DNA of 17,505 nucleotides. Source: JASHVB01 sp049522565 (lineage in GTDB: Bacteria; Pseudomonadota; Alphaproteobacteria; Acetobacterales; Acetobacteraceae). Location: contig JBEKNT010000112.1 in the NCBI GenBank assembly GCA_049522565.1, positions 1-17,505 of the forward strand. The letters are read 5' to 3'. Below are positions 1 to 7,370 of the stretch, in pieces (the stretch's first letter is position 1; every line of letters begins with the position of its first letter). The notes beneath the pieces were generated by a model, which was not told where the DNA came from, made no database searches, and worked only from the letters and a program-made list of their open reading frames with translations. The position numbers and the translations under genes were made by a program.

Positions 1-54
1 GCGACGCAATCTCCCCCCGGATGTCCGACCAATGCCCGCGGAAGATTGCGTCGC
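1..54. repeat. Inverted repeat pair, dispersed-repeat family
   Basis: Bases 1-12 (GCGACGCAATCT) and 43-54 (AGATTGCGTCGC) are a perfect 12-bp inverted repeat around a 30-base spacer. The right-hand copy continues outward to about base 69 as a longer conserved unit: read on the minus strand it is TGGCGCGCGGAGCGACGCAA, followed by TCTTCC. The left copy is cut by the window edge. A closely similar unit occurs at 8442-8470. The form resembles the widespread bacterial 'GCGAAGCAATCTC' type of dispersed palindromic repeat; that family link is from memory. The stretch lies downstream of the chemoreceptor gene and contains no credible gene. Confidence 0.6.
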
Positions 55-138
55 TCCGCGCGCCATGACCGGGTTGGCCGCGGGACCGCCGCTTCGGGAC
101 CACCCTACTCGAGCAATTCCGGCCTGACTGAAAACGCT

Positions 139-1866
139 CTACCCCGCCGCCCTGCGGCGGTCCGCATCGTCAGTGCTGGTCATCGCCCGCAGGAACTGGG
201 TCACCTTGTCGCGCATCGTCTCCGCCTCATGTCCGACTTCATCGGCGCCCGCCATCACCATGGCGCTGGCCGCATCCGTGCTCTCGGAGATCGCCGAGAC
301 CTCCTGTACCGCCCTGGTGGATTCGTGGGTCGCGGCGGTGACCGTCTGCACGCTGGCCGCGATATCGCGGGTCGCCGCGGCTTGTTCCTCCACCGCGGCG
401 GCGATTGCCGTCGCGACCTCGCTCACCTCGCCGATCGCCGCGCTCACCGCACGCACGGCGGTCACGGCTTCGCCGGTCGCCGAACGGATGGCGGTGATCT
501 GGGTGGAGATTTCCTCGGTTGCCCTGGCGGTCTGGGTGGCCAGCGCCTTCACCTCGTTGGCGACCACGGCGAAACCCTTGCCGGCCTCGCCGGCGCGCGC
601 CGCTTCGATCGTCGCGTTCAGCGCGAGCAGATTGGTGCGTCCGGCTATGTCGGTGATCAGCCGCGCGACGTCGCCGACGCGATCGGCCGCGGCCGCCATG
701 CCGCCCACTTTGGCATCGGTGGTCGAAGCGCACGCCACCGCTGCCTCCACCGCCTGGGTCACGCGCGATACCTGCTGGCTGATCTCGTTGATGCTGGCAG
801 ACATTTCCTCGGCCGCGGCGGCCACCGCGGCAAGATTGCTGGTGGAGGTGGCGGAACCGTCGGCGGCGCGCGCCGCACTGGCACGCGTCTGGTGCGCGGC
901 CTCGGTCATCTCCGCCGCGGTTTTGCGCAGGGTCTCCGCCGAGCGGGCCAGGCTCGCCATTACGCCGGCGGCCGAGGTGCCAAATTCCTGCGTGTGCCGA
1001 TCCAACGCCGCCTGGTGGCGCGCCTTGACTGCATTCGCCGCGTCAGCCGCCGCTTGCAGTGCGCGCGCCCGCCGCGCATTCTCGCGGAAAACCAGCATTG
1101 CCTGCGCCATCTGGCCGACTTCGTCCTTGTGGTGGAGCGCGGGAACCTCGGCGTCCAGATCGCCCGCGGCGACGCGGTGCATCGCCGCGGTCATTGCCAC
1201 GATCGGGCGGGCGATCAACCGGCTGAACAAGGTGGAAAGCCCCACCGAAAGCAAAACCGCCGCCCCGGCGCCGATCGCGATGGCAAGCAGACGGGCGTGC
1301 AGCAGGGCGGTCGTCTGCCGGTCCAGTGTGTTCTCCAACCCGATCGCCGCAGCGACCAGCGTGGAGACCTCCTGCTGCGCGACCACGAATTTTTGCTCGG
1401 CGTCGGTCATGAACATGCTGGCGTTGAATGCATCCTCCTCGACAAAGGATACGGCCTGGTCTGCGGCGTTGGCATAATCGCCAACCGCCTTGGCCGCCTT
1501 CGTGGCAAGCTGCGGATCGATCGGCAGACCGGACATGGACAACGAAGCCAGCGACTGCTTGGCGCGGCCGATTGACTGGACCGCGTCGTTTTTCGCCACG
1601 CGGATGATCGGCACCTCGACATTCTGCGACTTGAGGTTGATCGCCCGATACAGCGCGGCCTGGCCGCGCGTCAGACCGATCCACGCATCACGCGCCTGGC
1701 TCATCAGGCCGACCGCGGCGCTTCGCTGTTGATTCGCAGAGGCGATCTGGATGAATCCCGAGATAGACAGACCCGCCACGCCGATCAGAACGAGCGCGCC
1801 GATCAACGCGGATATCAGCGACTTGGCGGTGATCGAAGCGTTGTTCAGCAGGCCGTGCAGGTTCAT
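139..1866 (-). CDS. Methyl-accepting chemotaxis protein
   Basis: Transmembrane chemoreceptor of about 575 residues that would pass ligand signals to CheA/CheW at the inner membrane. Visible in order: TM helix 1 at about residues 17-41, a periplasmic helical segment at about 42-190 resembling a four-helix-bundle sensor, TM helix 2 at about 192-215, HAMP from about 216 (IARPI, later AAGDLDAEVP), then a long coiled-coil methylation region and the signalling hairpin. The hairpin tip is unmistakable at about 407-440 (GRTNLLALNATIEAARAGEA, then GKGFAVVANEVKALA). The C-terminus has no NWETF-like CheR/CheB tether. I chose ATG at 1866, preceded by GAGA seven bases upstream; an in-frame GTG at 1878 would add four residues. 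It lies 75 bases downstream of a secreted Cache-domain gene in the same direction, probably in one transcript. The ligand is unknown. Confidence 0.95.
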   Translation of the reverse strand: MNLHGLLNNASITAKSLISALIGALVLIGVAGLSISGFIQIASANQQRSAAVGLMSQARDAWIGLTRGQAALYRAINLKSQNVEVPIIRVAKNDAVQSIGRAKQSLASLSMSGLPIDPQLATKAAKAVGDYANAADQAVSFVEEDAFNASMFMTDAEQKFVVAQQEVSTLVAAAIGLENTLDRQTTALLHARLLAIAIGAGAAVLLSVGLSTLFSRLIARPIVAMTAAMHRVAAGDLDAEVPALHHKDEVGQMAQAMLVFRENARRARALQAAADAANAVKARHQAALDRHTQEFGTSAAGVMASLARSAETLRKTAAEMTEAAHQTRASAARAADGSATSTSNLAAVAAAAEEMSASINEISQQVSRVTQAVEAAVACASTTDAKVGGMAAAADRVGDVARLITDIAGRTNLLALNATIEAARAGEAGKGFAVVANEVKALATQTARATEEISTQITAIRSATGEAVTAVRAVSAAIGEVSEVATAIAAAVEEQAAATRDIAASVQTVTAATHESTRAVQEVSAISESTDAASAMVMAGADEVGHEAETMRDKVTQFLRAMTSTDDADRRRAAG

Positions 1867-1892
1867 AAGTGATCTCACGTCATTTGCGCCGG

Positions 1893-1913
1893 AGGCGAGG
1901 TGCTGCCTCGCCT
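1893..1913 (-). other. Hairpin between Cache gene and chemoreceptor gene
   Basis: AGGCGAGG (1893-1900) pairs perfectly with CCTCGCCT (1906-1913) around a five-base loop. It sits in the 75-base gap between the two co-directional genes. No T-run follows on the minus strand, so it is not a classical terminator. It might reduce read-through or stabilise the upstream transcript end. Confidence 0.4.
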
Positions 1914-1941
1914 ACCGACAGTCAAAGCCGGAATCGGAGCG

Positions 1942-2397
1942 TCAGCTCTTCACGTAGGCGCCGACACCGACGTAATCGTCGCCGACATGGATGACGTAGC
2001 AGGTCTTTGGTTCAATCGCATTGGTTTGGAGATTCCGCCATTTGAAGGTGACCCATCCGGCATCCGGGACCGACACCCATTCGCGATTGAACGGCTTGCC
2101 TTCGACATCCTTCAGCTCGAGCACGTTGCGCCCGATCAGCCCGGGATTGCTGCCATGCGCCACCATGACACCTTTGGAATCGATGACGGCAACGAACAGG
2201 TCACGGTCGTGCCATGGGCCATCCTTGGCGTTGAACTCCGGAAGCGCCTTGTCGGGGCCGACCGATTTCAGGTACTCCGCGGCCTTGATAGCCATTGCCT
2301 TGGCTTCGTCCGGCGTCGCCTGATCGGCCGCGCGTACGGCCAGGGGAAGCAGCACCGAGGCGGCGAGCGTCAGCGAGAGCAGTCGTCGTTTCATCAT
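1942..2397 (-). CDS. Secreted single-Cache-domain protein
   Basis: Small exported protein of 151 residues. It starts with a Sec-type signal peptide (MMKRR, hydrophobic core to about residue 20, likely cleavage near VRA-AD at 23-24). The mature part is almost entirely a single Cache (sCache_2-like) domain: an N-terminal helix, then PWHDRDLFVAVIDSKGVMVA (61-80), GLIGRNVLELKDVEGKPF (86-103), GWVTFKW (114-120) and a final YVGVGAYV strand. Cache domains bind small ligands outside the cytoplasm, usually as part of a receptor; here there is no TM anchor or output domain. ATG at 2397 is preceded by AGGAG five bases upstream; ATG at 2394 is equally possible. The gene lies just upstream of the chemoreceptor and downstream of its own broken paralogue, so a periplasmic ligand-binding partner role is a reasonable inference. 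Confidence 0.85.
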   Translation of the reverse strand: MMKRRLLSLTLAASVLLPLAVRAADQATPDEAKAMAIKAAEYLKSVGPDKALPEFNAKDGPWHDRDLFVAVIDSKGVMVAHGSNPGLIGRNVLELKDVEGKPFNREWVSVPDAGWVTFKWRNLQTNAIEPKTCYVIHVGDDYVGVGAYVKS

Positions 2398-2418
2398 GCA
2401 GTCTCCTGCGAGGGGCGG

Positions 2419-2454
2419 CACCGATTGCTAACGATGAAGGGTTAAGAATCGGTG
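2419..2454. promoter_or_regulatory. Inverted repeat upstream of the Cache gene
   Basis: CACCGATT (2419-2426) and AATCGGTG (2447-2454) are perfect 8-bp arms. Inside them TAAC (2429-2432) and GTTA (2441-2444) also pair, separated by two mismatches from the outer stem. It lies between the pseudogene stop and the ribosome binding site of the intact Cache gene, so it could be an operator, a leader hairpin or a weak terminator for the upstream copy. The sequence alone does not decide. Confidence 0.4.
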
Positions 2455-2462
2455 TGTTTTGC

Positions 2463-2916
2463 TCATGCGGCATACGCGCCAACGCCGACGACACCGTCGC
2501 CGGCCCGGATTTCGTATACGGTTGCGGTTTGATCTGACAGGGCAGCGGATTCTGCCATATGAAGTTCACCCAGCCGACATCCTTGCCCGCCGGGATTTCG
2601 CGATTGGACGGCTTGCCGTCCACGTCCTTGCATTCCGGCGCGGACCTGCCGATCAGGCGGAGGGGGGGCTGCCGTGCGCCACCAGAACGCCATGTGAAAC
2701 CTGCACCGCCACGTAGAGATCACGGTCGCGCCAGGGCCCGTCCTTGACATCGAACGCGGCGAACGCGTTGCGGGGTTCGACTGATCGGAGATCGGCGGTG
2801 AGCATGAGCGCTGCCGCCGTCGCCGCATCTTGCGTCGCCTGACCCGTGGCCCAGCCCAGCATCGGCACGATAAGCATGGTCAGAAATACTCACGGTGCGT
2901 ACATGCTTCGCCGCAT
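2463..2916 (-). pseudogene. Decayed tandem paralogue of the Cache-domain gene
   Basis: The reading frames in this stretch together rebuild a protein like the intact neighbour at 1942-2397. From ATG 2916 the frame gives MRRSMYAP, an in-frame TGA, then VFLTMLIVPMLGWATGQATQ and DVKDGPWRDRDLYVAVQVSH GVLVAHG. At the seven-G run (2662-2668) the frame shifts, and homology resumes as LIGRSAPECKDVDGKPSNRE and GWVNFIWQNPLP. Near 2530 it shifts again and ends as GDGVVGVGAYAA with TGA at 2463. Both shifts go the same way, equal to one missing base each. The total of 454 bases against 456 for the intact gene fits two single-base losses. Three lesions make a functional product very unlikely unless the homopolymer shift is a sequencing error. 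Confidence 0.85.
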
Positions 2917-3018
2917 GCCGAACGCCGGTCGTGATGTTTTGCTGCCAATATCGGCGTACTGTTGCGACAGGGTTAGCATCACGATGGGAATCTTGGTGAT
3001 CGCGCCGGCACATTTACG

Positions 3019-3828
3019 CTAAAGCCGCCGGCGAAATCCAGCAATGGTCACGGCCATACGGTCGCCGATGCCGCGCTGCGGCGGCGCCAGGCGCGGCCAA
3101 CGCGCCAGGTCGCGTCGCGCCAACACCGCGGGCAGCGCGGCTGCGATCGCACCGCGCGGGAGCGGCGCCCCCCTGCCCTGCCGCAACAGCGCCCGGCCTT
3201 CGTCAGCCAGCCGCATCTGCACCGCGCGCACGGGGGCAGCATCCGGCGCGGCGATCGCCGCCGCCACCGACGCACCCTGGGCAGCCAGCAGGTCGGCCGG
3301 CAGCAGGCAGCGTCCGTGCGCCGCCAGCAGTGACACGCTGCGCAGCGAGCCGGCGACGCCATAGGCGGCGCCGAGTGGCCGCAACGCGTCCGGCTCCGGC
3401 GCGCCGAGCAAACGCGCCGCGGCAACCGCGATGCCGCCGGCGCCGGCCAGCACGTAGGCGCGCCAGTCGGCGAATGTGGCGATCTCCGGCTCCGCCTCGA
3501 TCTCCCGCGCGTCGATGATGGCGTGCAGGTCGGCGCGTTGCAGCTTGCCGTCGTCGATGGCGGCGGCCAGCGGCGTGGCAACCGCATGACGGCGCACGGC
3601 ACCGTCGACGACCTCGCGCCACCATTGCAGGCGGATCAGCGCCAGCGTCGGCTCCGTCGCAACCTCGCGCGCGCGCGCCAGTTCATGATTGAACGCGTAC
3701 AGCGCGAGCAAGGCGTCGCGTTGTTCGGGTGGTGCGAACAGGGCGGTGAGGAAGCGGTCCGGATCGTGCTGGCGCACCAGTGCGACGAGCGTCTCATCCA
3801 TGTCGCGGGAGGTGGGGCGGATCGGCAT
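3019..3828 (-). CDS. Squalene/phytoene synthase-fold protein, NDUFAF6-like
   Basis: A 269-residue protein of the isoprenoid synthase (SQS_PSY) fold. The segment YAFNHELARAREV (44-56), followed by LALIRLQWWREVVDGA, and later YGVAGSLRSV (156-165) and LLPADLL match the pattern of the mitochondrial complex I assembly factor NDUFAF6 and its alphaproteobacterial relatives. In true squalene or phytoene synthases two Asp-rich motifs bind Mg-diphosphate; here the first is ELARARE and the second is replaced by GVAGSLRS, so synthase activity is unlikely. The C-terminus (ARWPRLAPPQR, then VTIAGFRRRL) also fits that subfamily. ATG 3828 is chosen; ATG 3801 and TTG 3837 are alternatives, and none has a clear Shine-Dalgarno site. 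It stands alone, separated by 328 bases from the next upstream gene. A role in respiratory complex assembly is inferred from family only. Confidence 0.82.
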   Translation of the reverse strand: MPIRPTSRDMDETLVALVRQHDPDRFLTALFAPPEQRDALLALYAFNHELARAREVATEPTLALIRLQWWREVVDGAVRRHAVATPLAAAIDDGKLQRADLHAIIDAREIEAEPEIATFADWRAYVLAGAGGIAVAAARLLGAPEPDALRPLGAAYGVAGSLRSVSLLAAHGRCLLPADLLAAQGASVAAAIAAPDAAPVRAVQMRLADEGRALLRQGRGAPLPRGAIAAALPAVLARRDLARWPRLAPPQRGIGDRMAVTIAGFRRRL

Positions 3829-4156
3829 GACACGCAAGCGTGAGGCGCCGACCGGGCAAGGCCGGCGGATGCACGGAGGAACCCCGGGGCTTTGCCCCTG
3901 CTACCTGGTTTGCCGAACTGACGAACGCCGGAAGACCTGGCATGGCCTGATTGGGGTGGCTTTCTCGCGTGCTGGCCGGTTCAAGCTTACCGCCTTGGGC
4001 AGTGCCACGCGTTCGCCAACCAGCACGATCCAAGCAGGCTCGCGATCGGTCTCGGCTGGTGATGTGCAGGCAAGTCGCGGACAGCGCGCCTTCGCCCGCC
4101 TTGACGCAGCGGGTATCGACCGTGCCGCGTCCGACGCGGTTGTTCCTCGGCGAGCC
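3829..4156. other. Non-coding gap, possible relics
   Basis: This 328-base gap between two minus-strand genes has no convincing gene. Short open frames exist on the minus strand, one of them reading PAWIVLVGERVALPKAVSLN at about 3975-4035, which is protein-like but unrecognised and lacks a plausible start. It may be a relic. A small GGGGC-TTT-GCCCC hairpin lies inside at 3886-3898. Confidence 0.5.
3886..3898. repeat. GGGGC-TTT-GCCCC hairpin
   Basis: GGGGCTTTGCCCC forms a 5-bp GC stem with a TTT loop. The same core occurs in the tandem hairpin block at 17378-17396, so this looks like a solitary member of one dispersed repeat family. Confidence 0.5.
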
Positions 4157-4978
4157 CTAACCATCGACCAGCCGCCCTGCTCCCTCGATCACCGCGTCCC
4201 AATCATCCACTTCGCGATTCTCCGGCGCGACCAGGACGTGCTGCACACCGGCGGCCTGGTACGCCGCAAGCCGGTCGCGCAGTTCCCCCTGGTCGCGCCC
4301 ATTCCATTGCATTCGCAGCGATACGGTGAAACCCGCTTCCGGCCGCTCGGCACGCAACCGCCGCACGATGGGTGCCGCTTGCTCCGGCGTCTCGCGGCTG
4401 CCGTGCCAGCCATCGGCGAGGCGGATCGTGCGCCGCAGCGCCGCCTCCGAGCTGCCGCCGATCCACAGCGGAATGGGACTGACCGGCAGCGGCAACATCG
4501 TCATGTCGGCGATCTCGGCCGGGATGTATTTCGGCTTGAACGTCACCGGGTCCTGCGACCACACCGCGCGCATCATCGCGATACCCTCGTCCATACGCCG
4601 CCCGCGCTCATGGAACGGCGCGCCCAACGCGGCGAACTCCGGCTCCAGCCAGCCCACGCCGGCACCCAGGATCAGCCGCCCGTCGGAGAGGTTGTGCAGC
4701 GTCGCCAGCTCCTTCGCCAGCGGCAGCGGATGGCGCATCGGCAGCACCAGGACGGACGTGCCAAGACGCACGCGTTCGGTCACCGCGGCGACCCAGCTCA
4801 GCGTCACCACCGGATCGTAGAACAGCGGCGAGCGCGGAAACTGCCGGCGCGGCACGATGATATGCTCGCTGACCCAGACATCGCTGAAGCCCAGTGCCTC
4901 GGCACGGATCGCATAGCGCCGGATCAGCGCCGGCGTGGCTTGCTCGCCGGCATGCGGCAGATGAATCCCGAGTTGCAT
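4157..4978 (-). CDS. LLM-class flavin-dependent oxidoreductase
   Basis: A 273-residue TIM-barrel enzyme of the bacterial luciferase-like family, probably of the F420-dependent type (TIGR03619-like). Visible motifs: MQLGIHLPHAGE at the N-terminus, ALGFSDVWVSEHI (28-40), RLGTSVLVLPMRHPLPLAKE (71-90), the hallmark LSDGRLILGAGVGWLEPEF (97-114) and PLWIGGSSEAALRR. Such enzymes use FMN or F420 for hydride transfer or oxygenation; the substrate cannot be told. ATG 4978 follows a good GGGAGG site five bases upstream. The start lies ten bases after the stop of the FAD-dependent oxidoreductase gene, so the two are clearly co-transcribed and may act on successive intermediates. Confidence 0.9.
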   Translation of the reverse strand: MQLGIHLPHAGEQATPALIRRYAIRAEALGFSDVWVSEHIIVPRRQFPRSPLFYDPVVTLSWVAAVTERVRLGTSVLVLPMRHPLPLAKELATLHNLSDGRLILGAGVGWLEPEFAALGAPFHERGRRMDEGIAMMRAVWSQDPVTFKPKYIPAEIADMTMLPLPVSPIPLWIGGSSEAALRRTIRLADGWHGSRETPEQAAPIVRRLRAERPEAGFTVSLRMQWNGRDQGELRDRLAAYQAAGVQHVLVAPENREVDDWDAVIEGAGRLVDG

Positions 4979-4988
4979 TGTCGCCTCC

Positions 4989-6446
4989 CTACGCCGGCGC
5001 CTCGGCTGGCAGCCGGACGAATGCGCCCTGCCGCAGCAGTTCCGCCTGCAACGGCCTGATCGGCACCGCGCGTGGCTGGACACCGAGCCGTGCCGCCAGG
5101 CCCGCCGCGGCGCCGGCGGCCTGGCCGGTCAACCAGCATTGCGGAATCTCCCGCAGAAACGAGTGGCTGGCCGCGTCGCACGAAACATGCCGCCCCGCCA
5201 CCAGCAGACCGTCCAGCGAGCGCGGCACCAGGCAACCATATGGTACCGACACCGGCGGCAGCTTCGGCGACAGCGAGGGCGACACGCCGATCTCATCGGC
5301 ATGGGGCGTCGCATCGCTCCATTGCTCGCGAGTCACGCGCGCCACGCCGGGCAGGCGCCGCGAATGCCGCACGCCAATCTGCGGCGCCGACAGCATCAGG
5401 AACGCGTTCTCGAATCCCGGCGCATGCGCGCGATACACCTCGAGGTGCTGCGCCATCAGCCGGTGCGAGCGTACTTCCACCTCGGTCAGGTCCTGGATAT
5501 CGACCGCAGAATAGCCCGACAGCCGCGGCCCCATGAACAGCGCGACGTCGCTGCGCCAGGACACGAACGGCCGCTCGAACAGCCCGCCGCACAGCGAGCG
5601 CCCACGCTCCATGAAGGCGGAAAAGCCCGCCGCGTCGCCGGTCTTGAAGGCGATCCAGCGGCTCATGTCGCAGCCCGCCCAGATCCAGGCGGTGTTCATG
5701 CAGTGGTGGATGTCGCGCTGCTCGATGTCGGTCTCGGCGCCCGCTCCGGCACGGCCGAAGATGTCGCCGTCGCCGGTGCAGTCCACCGTGACGCGCGCGC
5801 GGATTGCCAGCCGGCCTTCCTTGCTCTCGAACACCACGCCCGCCACGGCGCCATCCGCAAGGATCGGCGCGGTGCCCATGCCGTGCAACAGCAGGTGCAC
5901 GCCGCTCTCCAGCACCAGTTCCTGACTGGCGAGCTTCAGGCGCTCCGGGTCGATGGTCGGCGACCAGGTCACGATGCCGTGATAGGCGGCGGTGCGCTCG
6001 CGCCAGTAAGCGGCGGTCGCGGCGTCGGCGCTGCCCCATGATCCACGCGGCGGCCCGGCGACGGCGTCCTTCGGCAGCCGATCGAGCAAGTCGCTGGCGA
6101 TGCCGCGGATCACCGGCATGCCGCTCCAGTCGGTCATGCGGTCGATCCAGATGACGAGACCGCCGGTGGAGAGGCCACCGAGGTGGTTGTAGCGCTCCAG
6201 CAGCGCGACATCGGCGCCGGTGCGCGCCGCCGCCACCGCGGCCGCGGTGCCCGAAGGTCCGCCGCCCACCACGAGCACGTCACAGTCGCGCAATACCGGA
6301 ATGGCGCGCGCCGCTTCGTGCACCACGCCGCCCGGCCGCTCCCGGCGCGGCAGGAGGCGGCCCGCGGCAAAGATGTCTGACTCGAAGAAGAACGACTGGT
6401 TGGTCTGGCGCACCGCCTGCGCTGCGTCGGGCTTGTCCTGGCTCAT
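4989..6446 (-). CDS. FAD-dependent oxidoreductase (FAD_oxidored family)
   Basis: A 485-residue flavoprotein. After an N-terminal extension the Rossmann dinucleotide-binding motif is plain at CDVLVVGGGPSGTAAAVAAA (55-74), followed by an acidic residue ending beta-2 (ALLERYNHLGG). A second FAD-contact motif, TVDCTGDGDIFGRAG, lies mid-protein, and the C-terminus carries LLVAGRHVSCDAASHSF and GQAAGAAAGLAARLG, as usual in the PF12831 FAD-dependent oxidoreductase family. Substrates in this family are varied and mostly unknown. ATG 6446 is preceded by AGGAG seven bases upstream. It is the first gene of an operon with the LLM oxidoreductase and is divergent from sodB across 245 bases. Confidence 0.9.
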   Translation of the reverse strand: MSQDKPDAAQAVRQTNQSFFFESDIFAAGRLLPRRERPGGVVHEAARAIPVLRDCDVLVVGGGPSGTAAAVAAARTGADVALLERYNHLGGLSTGGLVIWIDRMTDWSGMPVIRGIASDLLDRLPKDAVAGPPRGSWGSADAATAAYWRERTAAYHGIVTWSPTIDPERLKLASQELVLESGVHLLLHGMGTAPILADGAVAGVVFESKEGRLAIRARVTVDCTGDGDIFGRAGAGAETDIEQRDIHHCMNTAWIWAGCDMSRWIAFKTGDAAGFSAFMERGRSLCGGLFERPFVSWRSDVALFMGPRLSGYSAVDIQDLTEVEVRSHRLMAQHLEVYRAHAPGFENAFLMLSAPQIGVRHSRRLPGVARVTREQWSDATPHADEIGVSPSLSPKLPPVSVPYGCLVPRSLDGLLVAGRHVSCDAASHSFLREIPQCWLTGQAAGAAAGLAARLGVQPRAVPIRPLQAELLRQGAFVRLPAEAPA

Positions 6447-6524
6447 CGCGTGGCTCCTGATCCGAGCGGAGTTGGGCAGGTCTGGCTGCGGCGGGTCAAG
6501 CGCCGCGGCTGCCACAGCCTGCGT

Positions 6525-6566
6525 CGCAAGCGAGGCGCCCTGCCTGGCCGGGGCGCCTCGCTTGCG
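6525..6566. promoter_or_regulatory. Perfect 16-bp inverted repeat in divergent promoter region
   Basis: CGCAAGCGAGGCGCCC (6525-6540) and GGGCGCCTCGCTTGCG (6551-6566) pair perfectly around a ten-base loop. It lies between the divergent FAD oxidoreductase and sodB genes, where a terminator would not be expected and no T-run follows. It could be an operator, a leader hairpin of either transcript, or a dispersed repeat. The rest of the 245-base gap is GC-rich and shows no clear sigma-70 boxes. Confidence 0.45.
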
Positions 6567-6691
6567 CGGCGGGGGCGGGGCTGTATCCTGCGCCGCGTCG
6601 GCACCGACAATGAACGGCGCCGCGTTCGCCCGGCCGGTCGAGCGGCCTCGTCGAACCCCAATGCTTCACTGCAACCCGGCGGAGGATGCCA

Positions 6692-7294
6692 ATGGCTTTC
6701 GAACTACCAACCCTGCCCTACTCCAAGACGGCTCTCGCGGCGCAGGGCATGTGCGAGGAAACGCTCGACCTGCACCACGGCAAGCACCATCAGGCCTATG
6801 TCACGGCGCTGAACGGCTTCGTCGAGAAGGACGCGTCGCTGCAGGGCAAGTCGCTCGAGGACATCGTCAAGGCGACGGCCGCCGCCGGCGGACCGGTGTT
6901 CAACAATGCCGGGCAGCATTGGAACCACATCGTGTTCTGGCAGTGCATGAGCCCGAAGGGCGGCAGCATCCCGGGCGCGCTGGAGAAGAAGATCAACGAG
7001 GACCTGGGCGGCGTGGCGCAGTTCAAGGACGCGTTCAAGGCGGCCGGCGTCAGCCAGTTCGGCTCCGGCTGGGCCTGGCTGGTGGTGGGCTCGGACGGCA
7101 AGTTGAAGGTGACCAAGACGCCGAACGGCTCCAACCCGCTCGCCACCAATGAGGGCAAGGTGCTGCTGGGTTGCGATGTGTGGGAGCACAGCTACTACCT
7201 GGACTTCCGCAATCGCCGGCCGGACTACCTGCAAAACTGGCTCGACAAGATTGCCAACTACGAGTTTGCCGAGGCGCAATTGCAGTCGGCCTGA
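6692..7294 (+). CDS. sodB: Superoxide dismutase, Fe type
   Basis: A 200-residue Fe/Mn-family superoxide dismutase, which disproportionates superoxide to O2 and H2O2 in the cytoplasm. By alignment with E. coli SodB from memory, the metal ligands are His28 (DLHHGKHH), His79 (NNAGQHWNH), Asp162 and His166 (DVWEHSYYLDFRN). Gln75 in the first domain is the iron-type position, and the region before DVWEH lacks the GNQD-type Mn signature. Length and ends match the family. ATG 6692 follows GGAGG at 6681-6685 with ideal spacing; an earlier in-frame ATG at 6686 abuts the GGAGG and is less likely. A strong terminator follows. It is divergent from a flavoprotein operon that could itself generate superoxide. 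Confidence 0.96.
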   Translation: MAFELPTLPYSKTALAAQGMCEETLDLHHGKHHQAYVTALNGFVEKDASLQGKSLEDIVKATAAAGGPVFNNAGQHWNHIVFWQCMSPKGGSIPGALEKKINEDLGGVAQFKDAFKAAGVSQFGSGWAWLVVGSDGKLKVTKTPNGSNPLATNEGKVLLGCDVWEHSYYLDFRNRRPDYLQNWLDKIANYEFAEAQLQSA

Positions 7295-7328
7295 ACATAC
7301 CGCTGCGCGAAGCGCGATCTGTTGTGCA

Positions 7329-7366
7329 ACTCCGCCGCCGGCCCGGGCCGGCGGCGGAGTTTTTTT
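7329..7366 (+). terminator. Intrinsic terminator of sodB
   Basis: Bases 7329-7344 and 7345-7360 form a perfect 16-bp GC-rich palindrome (ACTCCGCCGCCGGCCC and its complement) followed directly by a run of T to 7366. The central bases must open as the loop. This is a textbook rho-independent terminator, 35 bases after the sodB stop codon. Confidence 0.93.
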
Positions 7367-7370
7367 CGTC

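Noticed and set aside
46..1575. Long plus-strand open frame of 509 codons opposite the chemoreceptor gene
   Set aside because: It is rich in Arg, Gly and His, has no domain pattern, and lies fully opposite an unmistakable MCP; it is a GC-rich antisense shadow.
2917..3018. Sigma-54-like TGGCA pattern upstream of the broken Cache gene
   Set aside because: No matching TTGC element at the required spacing.
3689..5059. Plus-strand open frame of 456 codons opposite the synthase-fold and LLM genes
   Set aside because: Low-complexity Arg/Gln/His translation, spans two real minus-strand genes and a gap, and shows no family pattern.
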